Below, piece by piece: positions 43,799 to 52,874 of a stretch of DNA of 64,000 bases (the first letter of the stretch is position 1; every line of letters starts with the position of its first letter). The notes below the pieces were generated by a model. The model was given only the letters and a program-made list of their open reading frames with translations, was not told the DNA's origin and searched no databases. The DNA is from Streptomyces caniscabiei (GTDB lineage: Bacteria; Actinomycetota; Actinomycetes; Streptomycetales; Streptomycetaceae). The stretch covers positions 1 to 64,000 of the forward strand of contig NZ_JABXWI010000032.1 of assembly GCF_014930365.1 (NCBI RefSeq). The letters run 5' to 3'. Position numbers and translations under genes: made by a program.

Positions 43799-45334
43799 TC
43801 AGCGGGGCGGGCCGAACCACCGCCGTAGGGCCGGCTCCAGGCCGGTCGTCGTGGCGGTGTCCGTCGCCCAGGCCACGTATCCGTCGGGGCGGATCAGGAC
43901 GGCCGTGGTGGTGGCCAGCGGGTCGGGGCCGTCGGTGGGCTTCAGGGTCGCGGTGACGACGTCGACCCGGTCTTCCCGGCCGGTCGCCGCACTGCGGGTC
44001 GCCGCGTCGTCGGCCAGGTCCAGCAGGACGCCGTGTCCGGTGTGCAGCAGCCGCGCGACACGGGCCTCGCCGGTCGCGCCGATCAGCAGGCGCGGAGGCA
44101 TCCGAAGACCGGTCAGGGGGTGGGCCGGGGCTTCGGCGTCACCGGGCGCGGTCAGGTCGTAGCGGATGTCGAGGTGGCTGACGAGGCCAGCCAGGTGGCG
44201 CTTGACCTCGTCGTGGGCGATGAGTTCGGTGAACAGCGCGCGCAGCGGCTCGGACTCGGCGCCGCCGAGGTAGACGGTGCCCTGGGCACGGGTGTTCATC
44301 AGCAGGCGGCGGCCGACCGCGTGACGTTCGCCGTGGTAGGTGTCCAGCAGCGCCTCGTCGGCGTCGCCGCGGATCACGGCGGCCAGCTTCCAGCCGAGGT
44401 TGGCCGCGTCCTGCACGCCGGTGCTCAGCCCCTGGCCACCGGCGGGGAGGTGGATGTGGGCGGCGTCGCCGGCCAGCAGGACACGGCCCCGCCGGTACTC
44501 GGAGGCCTGACGGGTGGCGTCGGTGAAGGAGCTCACCCAGGAGGCACTGCCGGCGCTGATGTCCTCCCCGGTGATGTGCCGCCAGGCCTCGGCGACCTCC
44601 CCGTAGGTGACGGTGCGCTCGCGCTCGTGGGCGGGCTGGCCGTCGGGGCAGACGATGATGCGCCAGACGTCCTCGGTGAGCGGGGCGGACATCACCATGC
44701 CGTTCGGGTAGCGCTCCCCCAGGTGCCGGGCGCGCAGCGTGACTCCGGTGATGTCGGCGAGGTACATGCCGCGCCGGGCGTCGCTGCCGGGGAAGTCGAA
44801 GCCGGCCGCCTTGCGCACCCGGCTGGCGCCCCCGTCGCAGCCCACCAGGTAGGCGGCGCGCAGCGTGCGGTCCTCCCCCGCGGGGGTGCGGACGGTGATC
44901 TCGACCGTGTCGCCGTCGAGGTGGCCGTCGGCCAGGGACACGAACTCCCAGCCGCGCCGGATGTCGGCGCCGGTCTCCGCCGCCCAGCTCTCCAGCACCG
45001 CCTCGGTGTCGCCCTGGGGGATGCCTCGGGCGCCGAAGTGGGCGTCGGGCAGCACGGTGAAGTCGAAGACGGTGCCGCCGAAGTGGCCCATCGGGCTGGT
45101 CTCCAGGCTCTCGCCCTGTCCGAAGCGGGGCAGCAGGCCGCGCTGGTCGAACGTCTCCATGGCGCGGGCGGTGAAGCCCAGGCCGCGGGACTGCCCGGTG
45201 GGGGCGGCGAGCTTCTCGATCACGACCACACGGGCCCCGCCCAGGCGTAGTTCACCGGCGAGCATCAGTCCGCTCGGGCCGGCCCCGACGACGATGACGT
45301 CGGTGTCGGTCGCGGTGCCTTCCACGGGTTCCAT
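43799..45334 (-). CDS. Aromatic polyketide FAD hydroxylase (third PgaE/RdmE-type copy)
   Basis: 511 aa. The FAD loop is VIVVGAGPSGLMLAGELRLGG with Ser in place of Val after G-P, the D-G motif YLVGCDGGASRVRK, and the G-D motif VLLAGDAAHIHLPAGGQG. The thioredoxin-like C-terminal domain ends VLIRPDGYVAWATDT. An 11-residue acidic N-terminal extension precedes the first strand. It is closest in form to the oxygenases at 15317 and 18675. It ends the minus-strand PKS run, so it is likely co-transcribed with the core genes. Confidence 0.87.
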   Translation of the reverse strand: MEPVEGTATDTDVIVVGAGPSGLMLAGELRLGGARVVVIEKLAAPTGQSRGLGFTARAMETFDQRGLLPRFGQGESLETSPMGHFGGTVFDFTVLPDAHFGARGIPQGDTEAVLESWAAETGADIRRGWEFVSLADGHLDGDTVEITVRTPAGEDRTLRAAYLVGCDGGASRVRKAAGFDFPGSDARRGMYLADITGVTLRARHLGERYPNGMVMSAPLTEDVWRIIVCPDGQPAHERERTVTYGEVAEAWRHITGEDISAGSASWVSSFTDATRQASEYRRGRVLLAGDAAHIHLPAGGQGLSTGVQDAANLGWKLAAVIRGDADEALLDTYHGERHAVGRRLLMNTRAQGTVYLGGAESEPLRALFTELIAHDEVKRHLAGLVSHLDIRYDLTAPGDAEAPAHPLTGLRMPPRLLIGATGEARVARLLHTGHGVLLDLADDAATRSAATGREDRVDVVTATLKPTDGPDPLATTTAVLIRPDGYVAWATDTATTTGLEPALRRWFGPPR

Positions 45335-45440
45335 AGGGGTTGTTCCTTCCTGGCTACGGGATCATGTCGGGCCCGGCAAGGGGGTGGCGGTCACCGGCAG
45401 GGCGGGGAGAGGGAAGGGGGTGGGGGGTGGGGTCGGTGGT

Positions 45441-46928
45441 TCAGTACTCCAGCCGGGGCACCGGCTTGGGCGGGCCGAACCAGCGCGTCAGGGCCTCCTC
45501 CAGGCCGGCCCCGGTGCCACCCTGGCCGACCCAGACGATGTGGCCGTCGGGGCGCAGCAGCAGGCGGTCGGCGCCGTGCAGGAGGCTGTCGTCCTCCGCG
45601 CGGACCGGCACCGCGCTGACCCGGTCGGCCCAGCCGGCCGGCGGTTCCGTGGCGGCCCGGGCGCGCAGGTCCACCAGGACGCCGCCGCCGGTGCGCAGCA
45701 GGCGCGCGGGGTGGACGCGGCGGTTCGCGATGTGCAGGGCGGTGTGCGGCATCCGGGCGCCGAGCAGCGGGTGGGGATCGCCGTCGAGGTCGTAGCGCAC
45801 GTCGAGGCCGCTGATCATCCCGGCGAGGTGGGTGCGTACGTCCTCCTGTCCGATGAGTTCGGCCAGCAGCGTGCGCAGCGGTTCCACCTCGGGTCCGCCG
45901 AGCAGCAGCTGGGCCTGGGCCCTGATGTTGGCGAGGACCCGTCTGCCCACCGCGTGCCGTTCGGTGTGGTAGGTGTCCAGCAGGTCGTCGCCGATCTTGC
46001 CGCGCAGGTGCAGCGCCAGTTTCCAGCCGAGGTTGAAGGCGTCCTGCAGGCCGAGGTTGAGGGCCTGGCCGCCGATCGGCATCTTCTGGTGGGCGGCGTC
46101 GCCGGCGAACAGGATCCGGCCGTGCCGGTAGTGCGTCAGCTGCCGGGAGGCGTCGCCGAAGGCGTTGACCCACAGCGGGGTGCCGCCGCTGATGTCCTCG
46201 CCGGTGACCCGTTTCCAGACGGTGATGATCTCCTCGAACTCGGCGTCCCCGGGGCGCTGCCCGGCGCTGGAGCCGAACTCGTGGACCATCACCCGGGTCA
46301 CGCCGTCGGGGCGGCGCGCGGCGATGGCGAGCCCGTGTTCCCGGCGTTCGAAGCGCCGGTTGGGGATGTCGATGCCGGCGATGTCGGCGCGGATCAGCTC
46401 CCGGTGGGCGTCCTCGCCGGGGAAGTCGGCGCCGATGAGCCGGCGGACGGTGCTGTCCTCGCCGTCGCAGGCCACGAGGTAGCGGCAGCGCATGCGCAGG
46501 ACGCCCTGGTCGCCGAGGGCCTCCAGTTCGACCCAGTCGCCCACCTCGCCGACGGCGACCAGCTCGTGCTTGCACTTCATCTCGGCGCCCGCGGCAAGCG
46601 CCCACTCCTCCAGGACGGCCTCGGTCTTGGTCTGCTGCACCTTCCACTGGCCCGGGTGGGTGCTGGGCAGGGTGAGGTCGAGGGGGATGCCGCCGAAGTG
46701 GCCGCGTACCTCGTTCGGCGGCTCGCCGAGATCGGGGATCAGTCCCCGGCTCTCCAGGATCTCCATGGTGCGGGCGTGCAGGGTGGAGGCCCGCGACGTG
46801 GTGTCCGGCGCGCGCCGTTTCTCCACCAGCACCACGTTGACGTCGCGGGCCAGTTCACCGGCGAGCATCAGCCCGACGGGACCGGCCCCGACGACCACCA
46901 CATCGGCAGTGAGGCGCTCCGCTGTCAC
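45441..46928 (-). CDS. Angucycline FAD oxygenase (JadH-like)
   Basis: 495 aa, GTG start two bases after the aromatase stop. VVVVGAGPVGLMLAGELARD, YLVACDGEDSTVRR and ILFAGDAAHQKMPIGGQALN are the FAD motifs. The Q-K-M-P-I-G-G-Q-A-L-N segment, Leu-Asn instead of the Met-Ser or Leu-Ser of the other copies, sets it apart from the other oxygenases here. In jadomycin-type clusters one such oxygenase acts directly on the PKS-tethered or early tetracycle, hydroxylating C-12 and helping dehydrate. Its tight placement in the minimal-PKS operon suggests that early role. Confidence 0.87.
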   Translation of the reverse strand: MTAERLTADVVVVGAGPVGLMLAGELARDVNVVLVEKRRAPDTTSRASTLHARTMEILESRGLIPDLGEPPNEVRGHFGGIPLDLTLPSTHPGQWKVQQTKTEAVLEEWALAAGAEMKCKHELVAVGEVGDWVELEALGDQGVLRMRCRYLVACDGEDSTVRRLIGADFPGEDAHRELIRADIAGIDIPNRRFERREHGLAIAARRPDGVTRVMVHEFGSSAGQRPGDAEFEEIITVWKRVTGEDISGGTPLWVNAFGDASRQLTHYRHGRILFAGDAAHQKMPIGGQALNLGLQDAFNLGWKLALHLRGKIGDDLLDTYHTERHAVGRRVLANIRAQAQLLLGGPEVEPLRTLLAELIGQEDVRTHLAGMISGLDVRYDLDGDPHPLLGARMPHTALHIANRRVHPARLLRTGGGVLVDLRARAATEPPAGWADRVSAVPVRAEDDSLLHGADRLLLRPDGHIVWVGQGGTGAGLEEALTRWFGPPKPVPRLEY

Positions 46929-46930
46929 GG

Positions 46931-47875
46931 TCAGGCCTGCTTCTGCTCGGCGTAGGCCTTGGCGTGGGACAGCGTGGCGCGGCTGTTGGTGGACAGCGCC
47001 GTGTGCACGTACTCGCGGGCGTCGGCGACCGTGGCGTCGGGGCCGAGGATGCGCGCGATGTTGGCGGTGTTGAGGGTGACGGTGTGCTGCGAGGAGGCGG
47101 CGGTGCCCTCCTCGGTCTCCACGAACGTCCATTCGCCGGTGTGCAGGGTCATCAGTGCGGGCAGCGTGACCTGCTTGTAGGCGATCTTGTGATGCGGGAA
47201 GACCACCCGGTAGGACTTGGTGGTGTGCACCGAGCCGTCCTTGGCCCGGGTGTCCATCTCCAGTTCCTGCAGGCCGGGCGTCTCCTCGGCGAGGCGTACG
47301 ACGGCCACGTGCGGCAGTCGCTCGGCCCACCGGTCGGCCTCGTTGACGAAGTCGTAGACGTCCTTGGCGCTTCCGGCGACGTGCACGGTGTCGGTGAAGG
47401 AGAAGGTGAGCTCCTCGGTGTCGGCGGCGTGCGCCCGCTCGACGTTCTCCTTCAGCGCGGCGAGTTCCAGGGTGCTGTTCTTGTCCACGGCCCGCTCGAT
47501 CCACAGCAGGTCGTGCGGGTCGTCGCCGAGGGCGCTGTAGTCGTGCAGGAGGCGCACCCGGGAGCTCGCCTCGCCGAGCGGTTCGATGATCCAGGTGCCG
47601 CCCATGTGCTTGACGGGCGGTGCCGGGATCTCCTGGCGGAAGGTGATGGTCAGGTTGGCGGGGTCCAGGGTCCGGCGCGAGGTCCAGTCCTTGGGCTTGC
47701 CGTTGGCGGTGGCCCAGATCCGGATGCGCTCCTCGTCGGCCTGTGCTTCCAGGCGGTCGACGTGGATGGTGGGCGGGAAGATCCGCGGCCAGTTGGTCAC
47801 GTCCGCGAGCAGTTCGTAGATGGCGGCGGCGGGGGCGTCGATGCCGATCTCGTGCTCGACCTCACGCGTCGTCAT
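46931..47875 (-). CDS. Didomain aromatase/cyclase
   Basis: 314 aa with two START/polyketide-cyclase domains. The first (about 5-150) includes EHEIGIDAPAAAIYELLADV and WPRIFPPTIHVDRL; the second (about 155-300) includes DTVHVAGSAKDVYDFVNEAD and WAERLPHVAVVRL. Didomain ARO/CYCs act on C-9-reduced chains to aromatise the first ring, as in actinorhodin and jadomycin synthesis, so the product should be a reduced-type polyketide. The ATG at 47875 follows GAGGAGAACCTC. It sits between the ketoreductase and the JadH-like oxygenase. A paralogue lies at 60317-61270. Confidence 0.9.
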   Translation of the reverse strand: MTTREVEHEIGIDAPAAAIYELLADVTNWPRIFPPTIHVDRLEAQADEERIRIWATANGKPKDWTSRRTLDPANLTITFRQEIPAPPVKHMGGTWIIEPLGEASSRVRLLHDYSALGDDPHDLLWIERAVDKNSTLELAALKENVERAHAADTEELTFSFTDTVHVAGSAKDVYDFVNEADRWAERLPHVAVVRLAEETPGLQELEMDTRAKDGSVHTTKSYRVVFPHHKIAYKQVTLPALMTLHTGEWTFVETEEGTAASSQHTVTLNTANIARILGPDATVADAREYVHTALSTNSRATLSHAKAYAEQKQA

Positions 47876-47904
47876 GAGGTTCTCCTCGAAGAAGGTCGGG
47901 TCGG

Positions 47905-48693
47905 TCAGAAGTTGCCCAGGCCACCACAGACGTTGAGGGCCTGGGAGGTGATGGAGGCGGCGGTGTCGGAGGCCAGGTAGCCGACGAGGCCCGCGACCTC
48001 CTCGGGCGTGGAGTAGCGGCCGAGCGGGATCTTGGACTGGAACTTCTCGAGGATGGCGTCCTCGGAGGTGTCGTAGGCGGCGGCGTAGCCCTGGCGGACC
48101 CGCTGGGCCATCGGGGTCTCCACATAGCCCGGGCAGACCGCGTTGACGGTGATGCCGGTCGGGGCGAGCTCGTTGCCGAGGGCCTTGGTGAAGCCGACGA
48201 CGCCGTGCTTGGAGGCCGAGTAGGGCGCGCCGAGGACGACGCCCTGTTTGCCGGCCGTGGAGGCGATGTTGATGACGCGGCCGCGGTTCTTGTGGCGCAT
48301 GCCGCCGGTGGTGAGTACGGCGCGGGTCATCCGGAAGACGCTGGTGAGGTTGGTCTCCAGGACGTCCTCCCACAGTTCGTCGGTGAGGTCGGCGGTCACT
48401 CCGCCGCCGGAGCGGCCCGCGTTGTTGACGAGCACGTCGACGGTGTCGAAGCGGTCGACGGCGGCCTGCACGAAGGCGTCGACGGAGGCGCTGTCGCGGA
48501 CGTCGACGACCGTGCCGTCCACCTCCAGGCCCTCGGCCTGGAGTTCCTTGACGGTGGCGGCGACGTTGTCGGCGTTGCGGGCGCCGATGAAGACGCGGTG
48601 GCCGGTGGAGGCCAGCAGTCGTGCCGAGGCCAGGCCGATGCCGCTGGTGGCGCCGGTGACGACGGCCACCTTCGCGGTGCTGTTGTCGGTCAT
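47905..48693 (-). CDS. Type II PKS ketoreductase
   Basis: 262 aa, classical SDR. NADPH loop VAVVTGATSGIGLASARLL (T-G-x-x-x-G-I-G), VLVNNAGRSGGGVTADL (N-N-A-G), and the catalytic Ser-Tyr-Lys in NIASTAGKQGVVLGAPYSASKHGVVGF as separate parts. The P-G-G pattern of ActKR-type enzymes is replaced by R-S-G-G-G, still compatible with C-9 ketoreduction of the poly-beta-keto chain. It follows the ACP gene by 15 bases. Confidence 0.92.
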   Translation of the reverse strand: MTDNSTAKVAVVTGATSGIGLASARLLASTGHRVFIGARNADNVAATVKELQAEGLEVDGTVVDVRDSASVDAFVQAAVDRFDTVDVLVNNAGRSGGGVTADLTDELWEDVLETNLTSVFRMTRAVLTTGGMRHKNRGRVINIASTAGKQGVVLGAPYSASKHGVVGFTKALGNELAPTGITVNAVCPGYVETPMAQRVRQGYAAAYDTSEDAILEKFQSKIPLGRYSTPEEVAGLVGYLASDTAASITSQALNVCGGLGNF

Positions 48694-48708
48694 GTCGGAC
48701 GGTCCCCT

Positions 48709-48978
48709 TCAGGCGGCCTGGGCGGGCGCGAGCTGCGCGTTGACGACGTCGATGAAGGCGCGCGGCGTGTTGGCCTCGCCGACGGCCTCCTCGTCCAGGG
48801 AGATGCCGTACTCGCGTTCGATGAGGCTGCCGGCCTCCAGCAGGGCGAGGGACTCGTAGCCGATCACCTCGAACTCGGTGTCGAGGATGTCGGCGTCCAG
48901 GTCGACGCCCTCGGCGACACCCGCGGCCTCCGTCAGGGTGCGCTTGAGGTCCTCGAGGGTGAAGAGCTTGGCGGTCAT
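48709..48978 (-). CDS. Acyl carrier protein of the minimal PKS
   Basis: 89 aa. The pantetheine site is Ser43 in EVIGYESLALLEAG; Glu-Ser-Leu replaces the common Asp-Ser-Leu. Helix 1 is FTLEDLKRTLTEAAG and the C-terminal helix TPRAFIDVVNAQL. It carries the growing chain between KS-alpha/KS-beta and the tailoring enzymes. It lies 58 bases after KS-beta in the conserved order KS-alpha, KS-beta, ACP, KR, ARO. The PPTase at 57571 could activate it. Confidence 0.93.
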   Translation of the reverse strand: MTAKLFTLEDLKRTLTEAAGVAEGVDLDADILDTEFEVIGYESLALLEAGSLIEREYGISLDEEAVGEANTPRAFIDVVNAQLAPAQAA

Positions 48979-49036
48979 GGGTGCGTCCTTTCGTCGATGG
49001 TGCTCGTCGGTTCGAGTCCGGTGCGCGTCCGGTGCG

Positions 49037-50251
49037 TCATGCGGGGCGGCGTACGACCATGGCGGAGTTGAAGCCGCCGTTGCCGCGGGCCAGGACCAGG
49101 GCGCAGCTCACCTCGGCCTGGCGGGGCCGGCCGAGAACGAGGTCGAGGTGGTAGTCCGCGCACGGGTCGATGTGCACCGTGGGCGGGATGACCCCGTCAC
49201 CCATCGACAGCAGGGCCGCGGCGAGGTCCAGCGGCGCGCCGCCCGAGTACAGGCGTCCGGTCATCGTCTTGGGCACGGTCACGGGCACGCCCCGCTCCCC
49301 GAACACGTCGTTGATCGCGCGGGCCTCGACCAGGTCGCCGGCCGCGTCGCCGGCGCCGTCGGCGAAGACCACGTCGACGTCGCGCGCGTCGACACCGGCG
49401 TCGCCGAGGGCGATCTCGACGGCCTTGCGCAGGGCGGGCGGGCGTCCGCTGCCGGGCCGGGGGTCGATCGTCGCGCCGTAGCCGGCGATCTCGCCGTAGA
49501 TCTTCGCGCCCCGCGCGCGGGCGGTGCCGGCGTCCTCGGTGATGAGGATGGCGCCGCCCTCGCCGGGCACGTAGCCGCGGGCGTCGCGGTCGAAGGGCAG
49601 GTAGGCGCGGGCCGGTTCGTCGCTGGTGGACAGTTTGCCCGTGGTCAGCTGCGCCACCCAGCCCCAGGGGCAGATCGAGGCGTCGACCGCTCCGGTGACG
49701 ATCAGGGGGGTGCCCTTGCGGATCTGCCGGCGTGCCTGCGCGACGGCGTCCAGGCCGCCGGCGCCCTCGCTGACGACGACCCCGGCGGGGCCCTTCATGC
49801 CGTTGCGTATGGAGATCTGGCCGCTGTTGACGGCGTAGAACCAGGCGAAGGACTGGTAGGCGGAGACGTACTGGCTGCCCCGGCTCCACAGGTTCTGCAG
49901 TTCGCCCTGGCCGAACTCGAAGCCGCCCGCGGCGGACGCCGTGATGACGCCCATGTCGAACTCGGCGAACTTCGCCCTGTCGGCGTCCGCGTCCTTCAGC
50001 GCCCAGTCGGTCGCGACCAGCGCCAGCCGGGTGACCCGGTCGGTCTGCGGCAGCAGCCGGCTGGGCAGGTGGTTCTCGGCGACGAACCCGGGGATCTCGC
50101 CCGCCAGACGGCTGGGGTAGTCCGACGGGTCGAAGCGGGTCACCCGGCCCAGTCCGTGCTTGCCGGACAGCGTGGCCGACCAGTAGTCCTGCACTCCGAG
50201 GCCGTTGGGCGCGGCGACGCCCAGGCCGGTCACCACCACGGAGGTGGTCAT
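49037..50251 (-). CDS. Ketosynthase beta (chain length factor)
   Basis: 404 aa of thiolase fold (VVVTGLGVAAPNGLGVQDYW; VPKTMTGRLYSGGAPLDLAAAL). The active-site Cys of KS-alpha is absent, as expected. The Gln that usually replaces it is Gly163 here (VVVSEGAGGLDAV), although the paralogue at 62052 has Gln. It heterodimerises with KS-alpha and sets chain length; the sequence suggests the decaketide class only by context. ATGA overlap with KS-alpha. The region FADGAGDAAGDLVEARAI is well conserved with its paralogue. Confidence 0.93.
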   Translation of the reverse strand: MTTSVVVTGLGVAAPNGLGVQDYWSATLSGKHGLGRVTRFDPSDYPSRLAGEIPGFVAENHLPSRLLPQTDRVTRLALVATDWALKDADADRAKFAEFDMGVITASAAGGFEFGQGELQNLWSRGSQYVSAYQSFAWFYAVNSGQISIRNGMKGPAGVVVSEGAGGLDAVAQARRQIRKGTPLIVTGAVDASICPWGWVAQLTTGKLSTSDEPARAYLPFDRDARGYVPGEGGAILITEDAGTARARGAKIYGEIAGYGATIDPRPGSGRPPALRKAVEIALGDAGVDARDVDVVFADGAGDAAGDLVEARAINDVFGERGVPVTVPKTMTGRLYSGGAPLDLAAALLSMGDGVIPPTVHIDPCADYHLDLVLGRPRQAEVSCALVLARGNGGFNSAMVVRRPA

Positions 50252-51519
50252 ACGAGGCTCCTCTCCGGGCTGGCCAGCACCATGGCGCTCTGGAAGCCGC
50301 CGAAGCCGCTGCCGACCGTCAGGACGGCGTCGACGAGTTGGTCACGGGCCACGACGGGCACGTAGTCGAGGTCGCACTCCGGGTCGGCGTGGTGCAGGTT
50401 CGCGGTCGGCGGGACCACGTCGTACTCCATGGCCAGCGCGGAGGCGGCGATCTCGATGGAGCCGATCGCGCCGAGCGAGTGGCCCACCATCGACTTGATG
50501 GAGCTGACCGGGGTGCGGTAGGCGTGGTCGCCCAGGCTGCGCTTGAACGCGGCGGTCTCGTGCCGGTCGTTCTGCTTGGTGCCCGAGCCGTGGGCGTTGA
50601 CGTAGTCGATCGCCTCCGGGTTGAGCCGTGCCTCGGCGAGGGCGAGGTCGATGGCCTCCGCCATCTCCTTGCCGTCGGGCCGCAGACCCGTCATGTGGTA
50701 GGCGTTCGACCGGGTGGCGTAGCCGGCGATCTCGGCGTAGATGTGCGCCCCGCGCTCCTTGGCGCTCTCCAGTTCCTCCAGGACGAAGAACGCGGCGCCC
50801 TCGCCGAGCACGAACCCGTTGCGGGTCTTGTCGAACGGCCGGGAGGCGCACTCGGGTTCGTCGTGCCGGGGCGTGGTCGCCTTGATCGCGTCGAAGCAGG
50901 CCATGGTGATGGGCGAGATCGGGGCGTCGGAGGAACCGGCGATCACGACGTCGGCCGAGCCCTCGCGGACCAGCTCCACGGCGTAGCCGACGGAGTCGAT
51001 GCCGGAGGTGCAGCCGGTGGAGACCACCGTGGAGGGGCCCTCCGCGCCGACGGCCCAGGCGACCTCGGACGCGAAGGAGCTGGGCACCATGTAGTCGTAG
51101 AGCTGCGGCACCGCGTAGGTGTGGTCCAGCACGTCGAGCCGGCCGCCGTCGCTGACGACCCGGTACTCCTGGTCCAGGCCCATGGTGGCGCCGACGGCGC
51201 TGCCGACGGTGACGCCGACACGGTGCGGCTCCAGGGCGGCCAGGTCGATGCCGCTGTCGGCGACCGCGCCGCGCGAGGCGACGACGGCGAACTGCGCGGC
51301 CCGGTCCAGGCGGCGCACCTCCTGCGGGGTCAGACCGTGCTCGTAGGGGGAGAAGTCGGCCTCGGCGGCCACCCGGGAGCGGAACGGGGCGGGGTCGAAG
51401 AAGGTGATGCCGCGCGTGGCGGTACGGCCGCTGCTGAGCAGCTGCCAGAACTTCTCCCTGCCGACACCGCCGGGGGCGATCACCTCGATGCCCGTGATGA
51501 CAACGCGACGTCGGCTCAC
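50248..51519 (-). CDS. Ketosynthase alpha of the minimal PKS
   Basis: 423 aa. Nucleophile Cys170 is in VVSTGCTSGIDSVGYA. The catalytic His residues are in YVNAHGSGTKQND and SIKSMVGHSLGAIGS. It performs the decarboxylative condensations with malonyl-ACP in the cytosol. The GTG start at 51519 overlaps the cyclase stop (GTGA), and its own stop overlaps the KS-beta start. The start of the second copy lies outside the window, so full paralogue comparison is not possible. Confidence 0.95.
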   Translation of the reverse strand: MSRRRVVITGIEVIAPGGVGREKFWQLLSSGRTATRGITFFDPAPFRSRVAAEADFSPYEHGLTPQEVRRLDRAAQFAVVASRGAVADSGIDLAALEPHRVGVTVGSAVGATMGLDQEYRVVSDGGRLDVLDHTYAVPQLYDYMVPSSFASEVAWAVGAEGPSTVVSTGCTSGIDSVGYAVELVREGSADVVIAGSSDAPISPITMACFDAIKATTPRHDEPECASRPFDKTRNGFVLGEGAAFFVLEELESAKERGAHIYAEIAGYATRSNAYHMTGLRPDGKEMAEAIDLALAEARLNPEAIDYVNAHGSGTKQNDRHETAAFKRSLGDHAYRTPVSSIKSMVGHSLGAIGSIEIAASALAMEYDVVPPTANLHHADPECDLDYVPVVARDQLVDAVLTVGSGFGGFQSAMVLASPERSLV

Positions 51520-51845
51520 GCGGACGCCTCCCAGTTGTAGAAGCGGGTGGCCATCGCGTCGGCCGGGGAACGCCAGGTCGCGGGGTCGTAGGCCTCGATG
51601 AAGGGCTTGAGGTCCGCGCTGATCCGGACGAAGCGCGGGTCCTGCTTGGCGGCCTCGATCAGTTCGCCGCCGTTGTCCTCGTCGAAGTCCTGGAGGTGGA
51701 AGTACAGGCCCCGGTAGGAGAACAGCTGGCGGCGCCGCGTTCCCATGCGGTGGGGCATCTCGGTCTGGTCGAACTCGGCGAACAGCCGGGCCACGTCGGT
51801 GCTCGAGGTGGCTGTCATCCGGGCGACAATGAGCGTGCTGTGCAT
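51516..51845 (-). CDS. TcmI-family polyketide cyclase
   Basis: 109 aa, the usual size. MHSTLIVARM starts the ferredoxin-like dimeric barrel. GTRRRQLFSYRGLYFHLQDF and FIEAYDPATWRSPADAMATRFYNWE (in parts) are typical of TcmI/JadI-like second and third ring cyclases of angucyclines. It is the first gene of the minimal-PKS operon, coupled to KS-alpha. Confidence 0.92.
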   Translation of the reverse strand: MHSTLIVARMTATSSTDVARLFAEFDQTEMPHRMGTRRRQLFSYRGLYFHLQDFDEDNGGELIEAAKQDPRFVRISADLKPFIEAYDPATWRSPADAMATRFYNWEASA

Positions 51846-51994
51846 AGGTTTGGCTCCTCGGCGTGTGCGTGGAGGGGTTCGCTTCGTTCGCTTCTTCGCT
51901 TCGTTTCGCCTCGACAGTGCGGCCCGGCGGTAGCGCCCGGCCCGCGGAACACCTGAGTCCGGCCAGAGCCGCCGACGGCGGGCGGGCGGAGCGG

Positions 51995-52031
51995 GTACGG
52001 CTTGCGGATGCGAGTACGGCTTGCGGATGCG
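51995..52031. repeat. Two direct repeats upstream of the PKS operon
   Basis: GTACGGCTTGCGGATGCG occurs at 51995-52012 and 52014-52031, a period of 19 bases, about 150 bases upstream of the cyclase gene. A shorter GCGAA/TTCGC-rich run covers 51880-51912. The direct repeats could be the binding site of a SARP- or OmpR-type activator such as the regulator at 26302. The 281-base gap (51846-52126) has no gene. Confidence 0.55.
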
Positions 52032-52126
52032 GACATGCGTACGCCTCCGGAGGCAGCGGCACACCGTGGGCGGCCGGGGAGTCCGGAGGCGTGCGGGAGG
52101 GCGGCGCGTCGCGAGGACGCGCCGGG

Positions 52127-52822
52127 TCACTCGCCGGCGGAACGGGTGTGGGCCACCCGGTAGGTGTTCACGTCCGCGGAGGTGGCGACCCCGCGCACCC
52201 GGCCAACGGCCTTGGCACGGCCCTCGGGCCACTGCTCGGCGGGCTGGTCGCGGTAGGCCTCGAAGGCCTCCTTGCTCTCCCACTGCGAGTAGGAGACGAC
52301 GAACAGACCGTCCAGGCCGCGGGCGCGCAGCCCCTTGAGGACGACGTGCGAGACGAAGCCGGGCACGTCCAGGAACCAGGTCTGGCCCTCGCCGAGCGCG
52401 TCGACGAGCTCGTCCTGGTCGTTCGCCTCGACACCGAAGACGCCGATGACGGTGTAGTCGTCGCGGTGCGGGCCGATGTCGACGACGCCGCCCTGCGCGG
52501 GCTGGGTCAGGACGAAGGCGACCTCGTTCTGCAGCAGGCGGATGGAGGTGGTGATCTCACCGAAGACCGGCAGCGTGCGGTGCTTGAACTCCTCGCCCGC
52601 GTACCGCTTCTCCAGGTCCTCACCGCTGCGCCACTGGATGAAGTTGGCGGTGCCCGGGCTCTGCACGCCGGCGTGCACGGTGGAGGACATCCAGCCCTCG
52701 TACGTCGCCGCGTCGACGATCTTCGTCATCTCCTCGATCAGCTTGTCCTGCTTCTCGGGAGCGTCCGTGGTGAACAGGTTGAGGACGGTCAGGTGCTTGT
52801 CCTCGACGGAAATCTTGGGCAT
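52127..52822 (-). CDS. Didomain ABM oxygenase, ring-B opening type (JadG/GilOII/AlpJ-like)
   Basis: 231 aa with two antibiotic-biosynthesis-monooxygenase (dimeric alpha/beta barrel) repeats. Repeat 1 is about residues 9-85 (HLTVLNLFTTDAPEKQDKL; WMSSTVHAGVQSPGTANFIQW). Repeat 2 is about 125-210 (YTVIGVFGVEANDQDELVD; FVVSYSQWESKEAFEAY). This size and arrangement match the oxygenases that cleave the C-C bond of ring B in jadomycin, gilvocarcin and kinamycin pathways. They need reduced flavin from a partner reductase, and no JadY-type flavin reductase is visible in the window. It predicts a contracted or rearranged B ring. Confidence 0.82.
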   Translation of the reverse strand: MPKISVEDKHLTVLNLFTTDAPEKQDKLIEEMTKIVDAATYEGWMSSTVHAGVQSPGTANFIQWRSGEDLEKRYAGEEFKHRTLPVFGEITTSIRLLQNEVAFVLTQPAQGGVVDIGPHRDDYTVIGVFGVEANDQDELVDALGEGQTWFLDVPGFVSHVVLKGLRARGLDGLFVVSYSQWESKEAFEAYRDQPAEQWPEGRAKAVGRVRGVATSADVNTYRVAHTRSAGE

Positions 52823-52874
52823 GGGGTCCTTCGCTTCCTTTGGGTACGGACGAGTTGCCGGTGCACGGCGGTGG

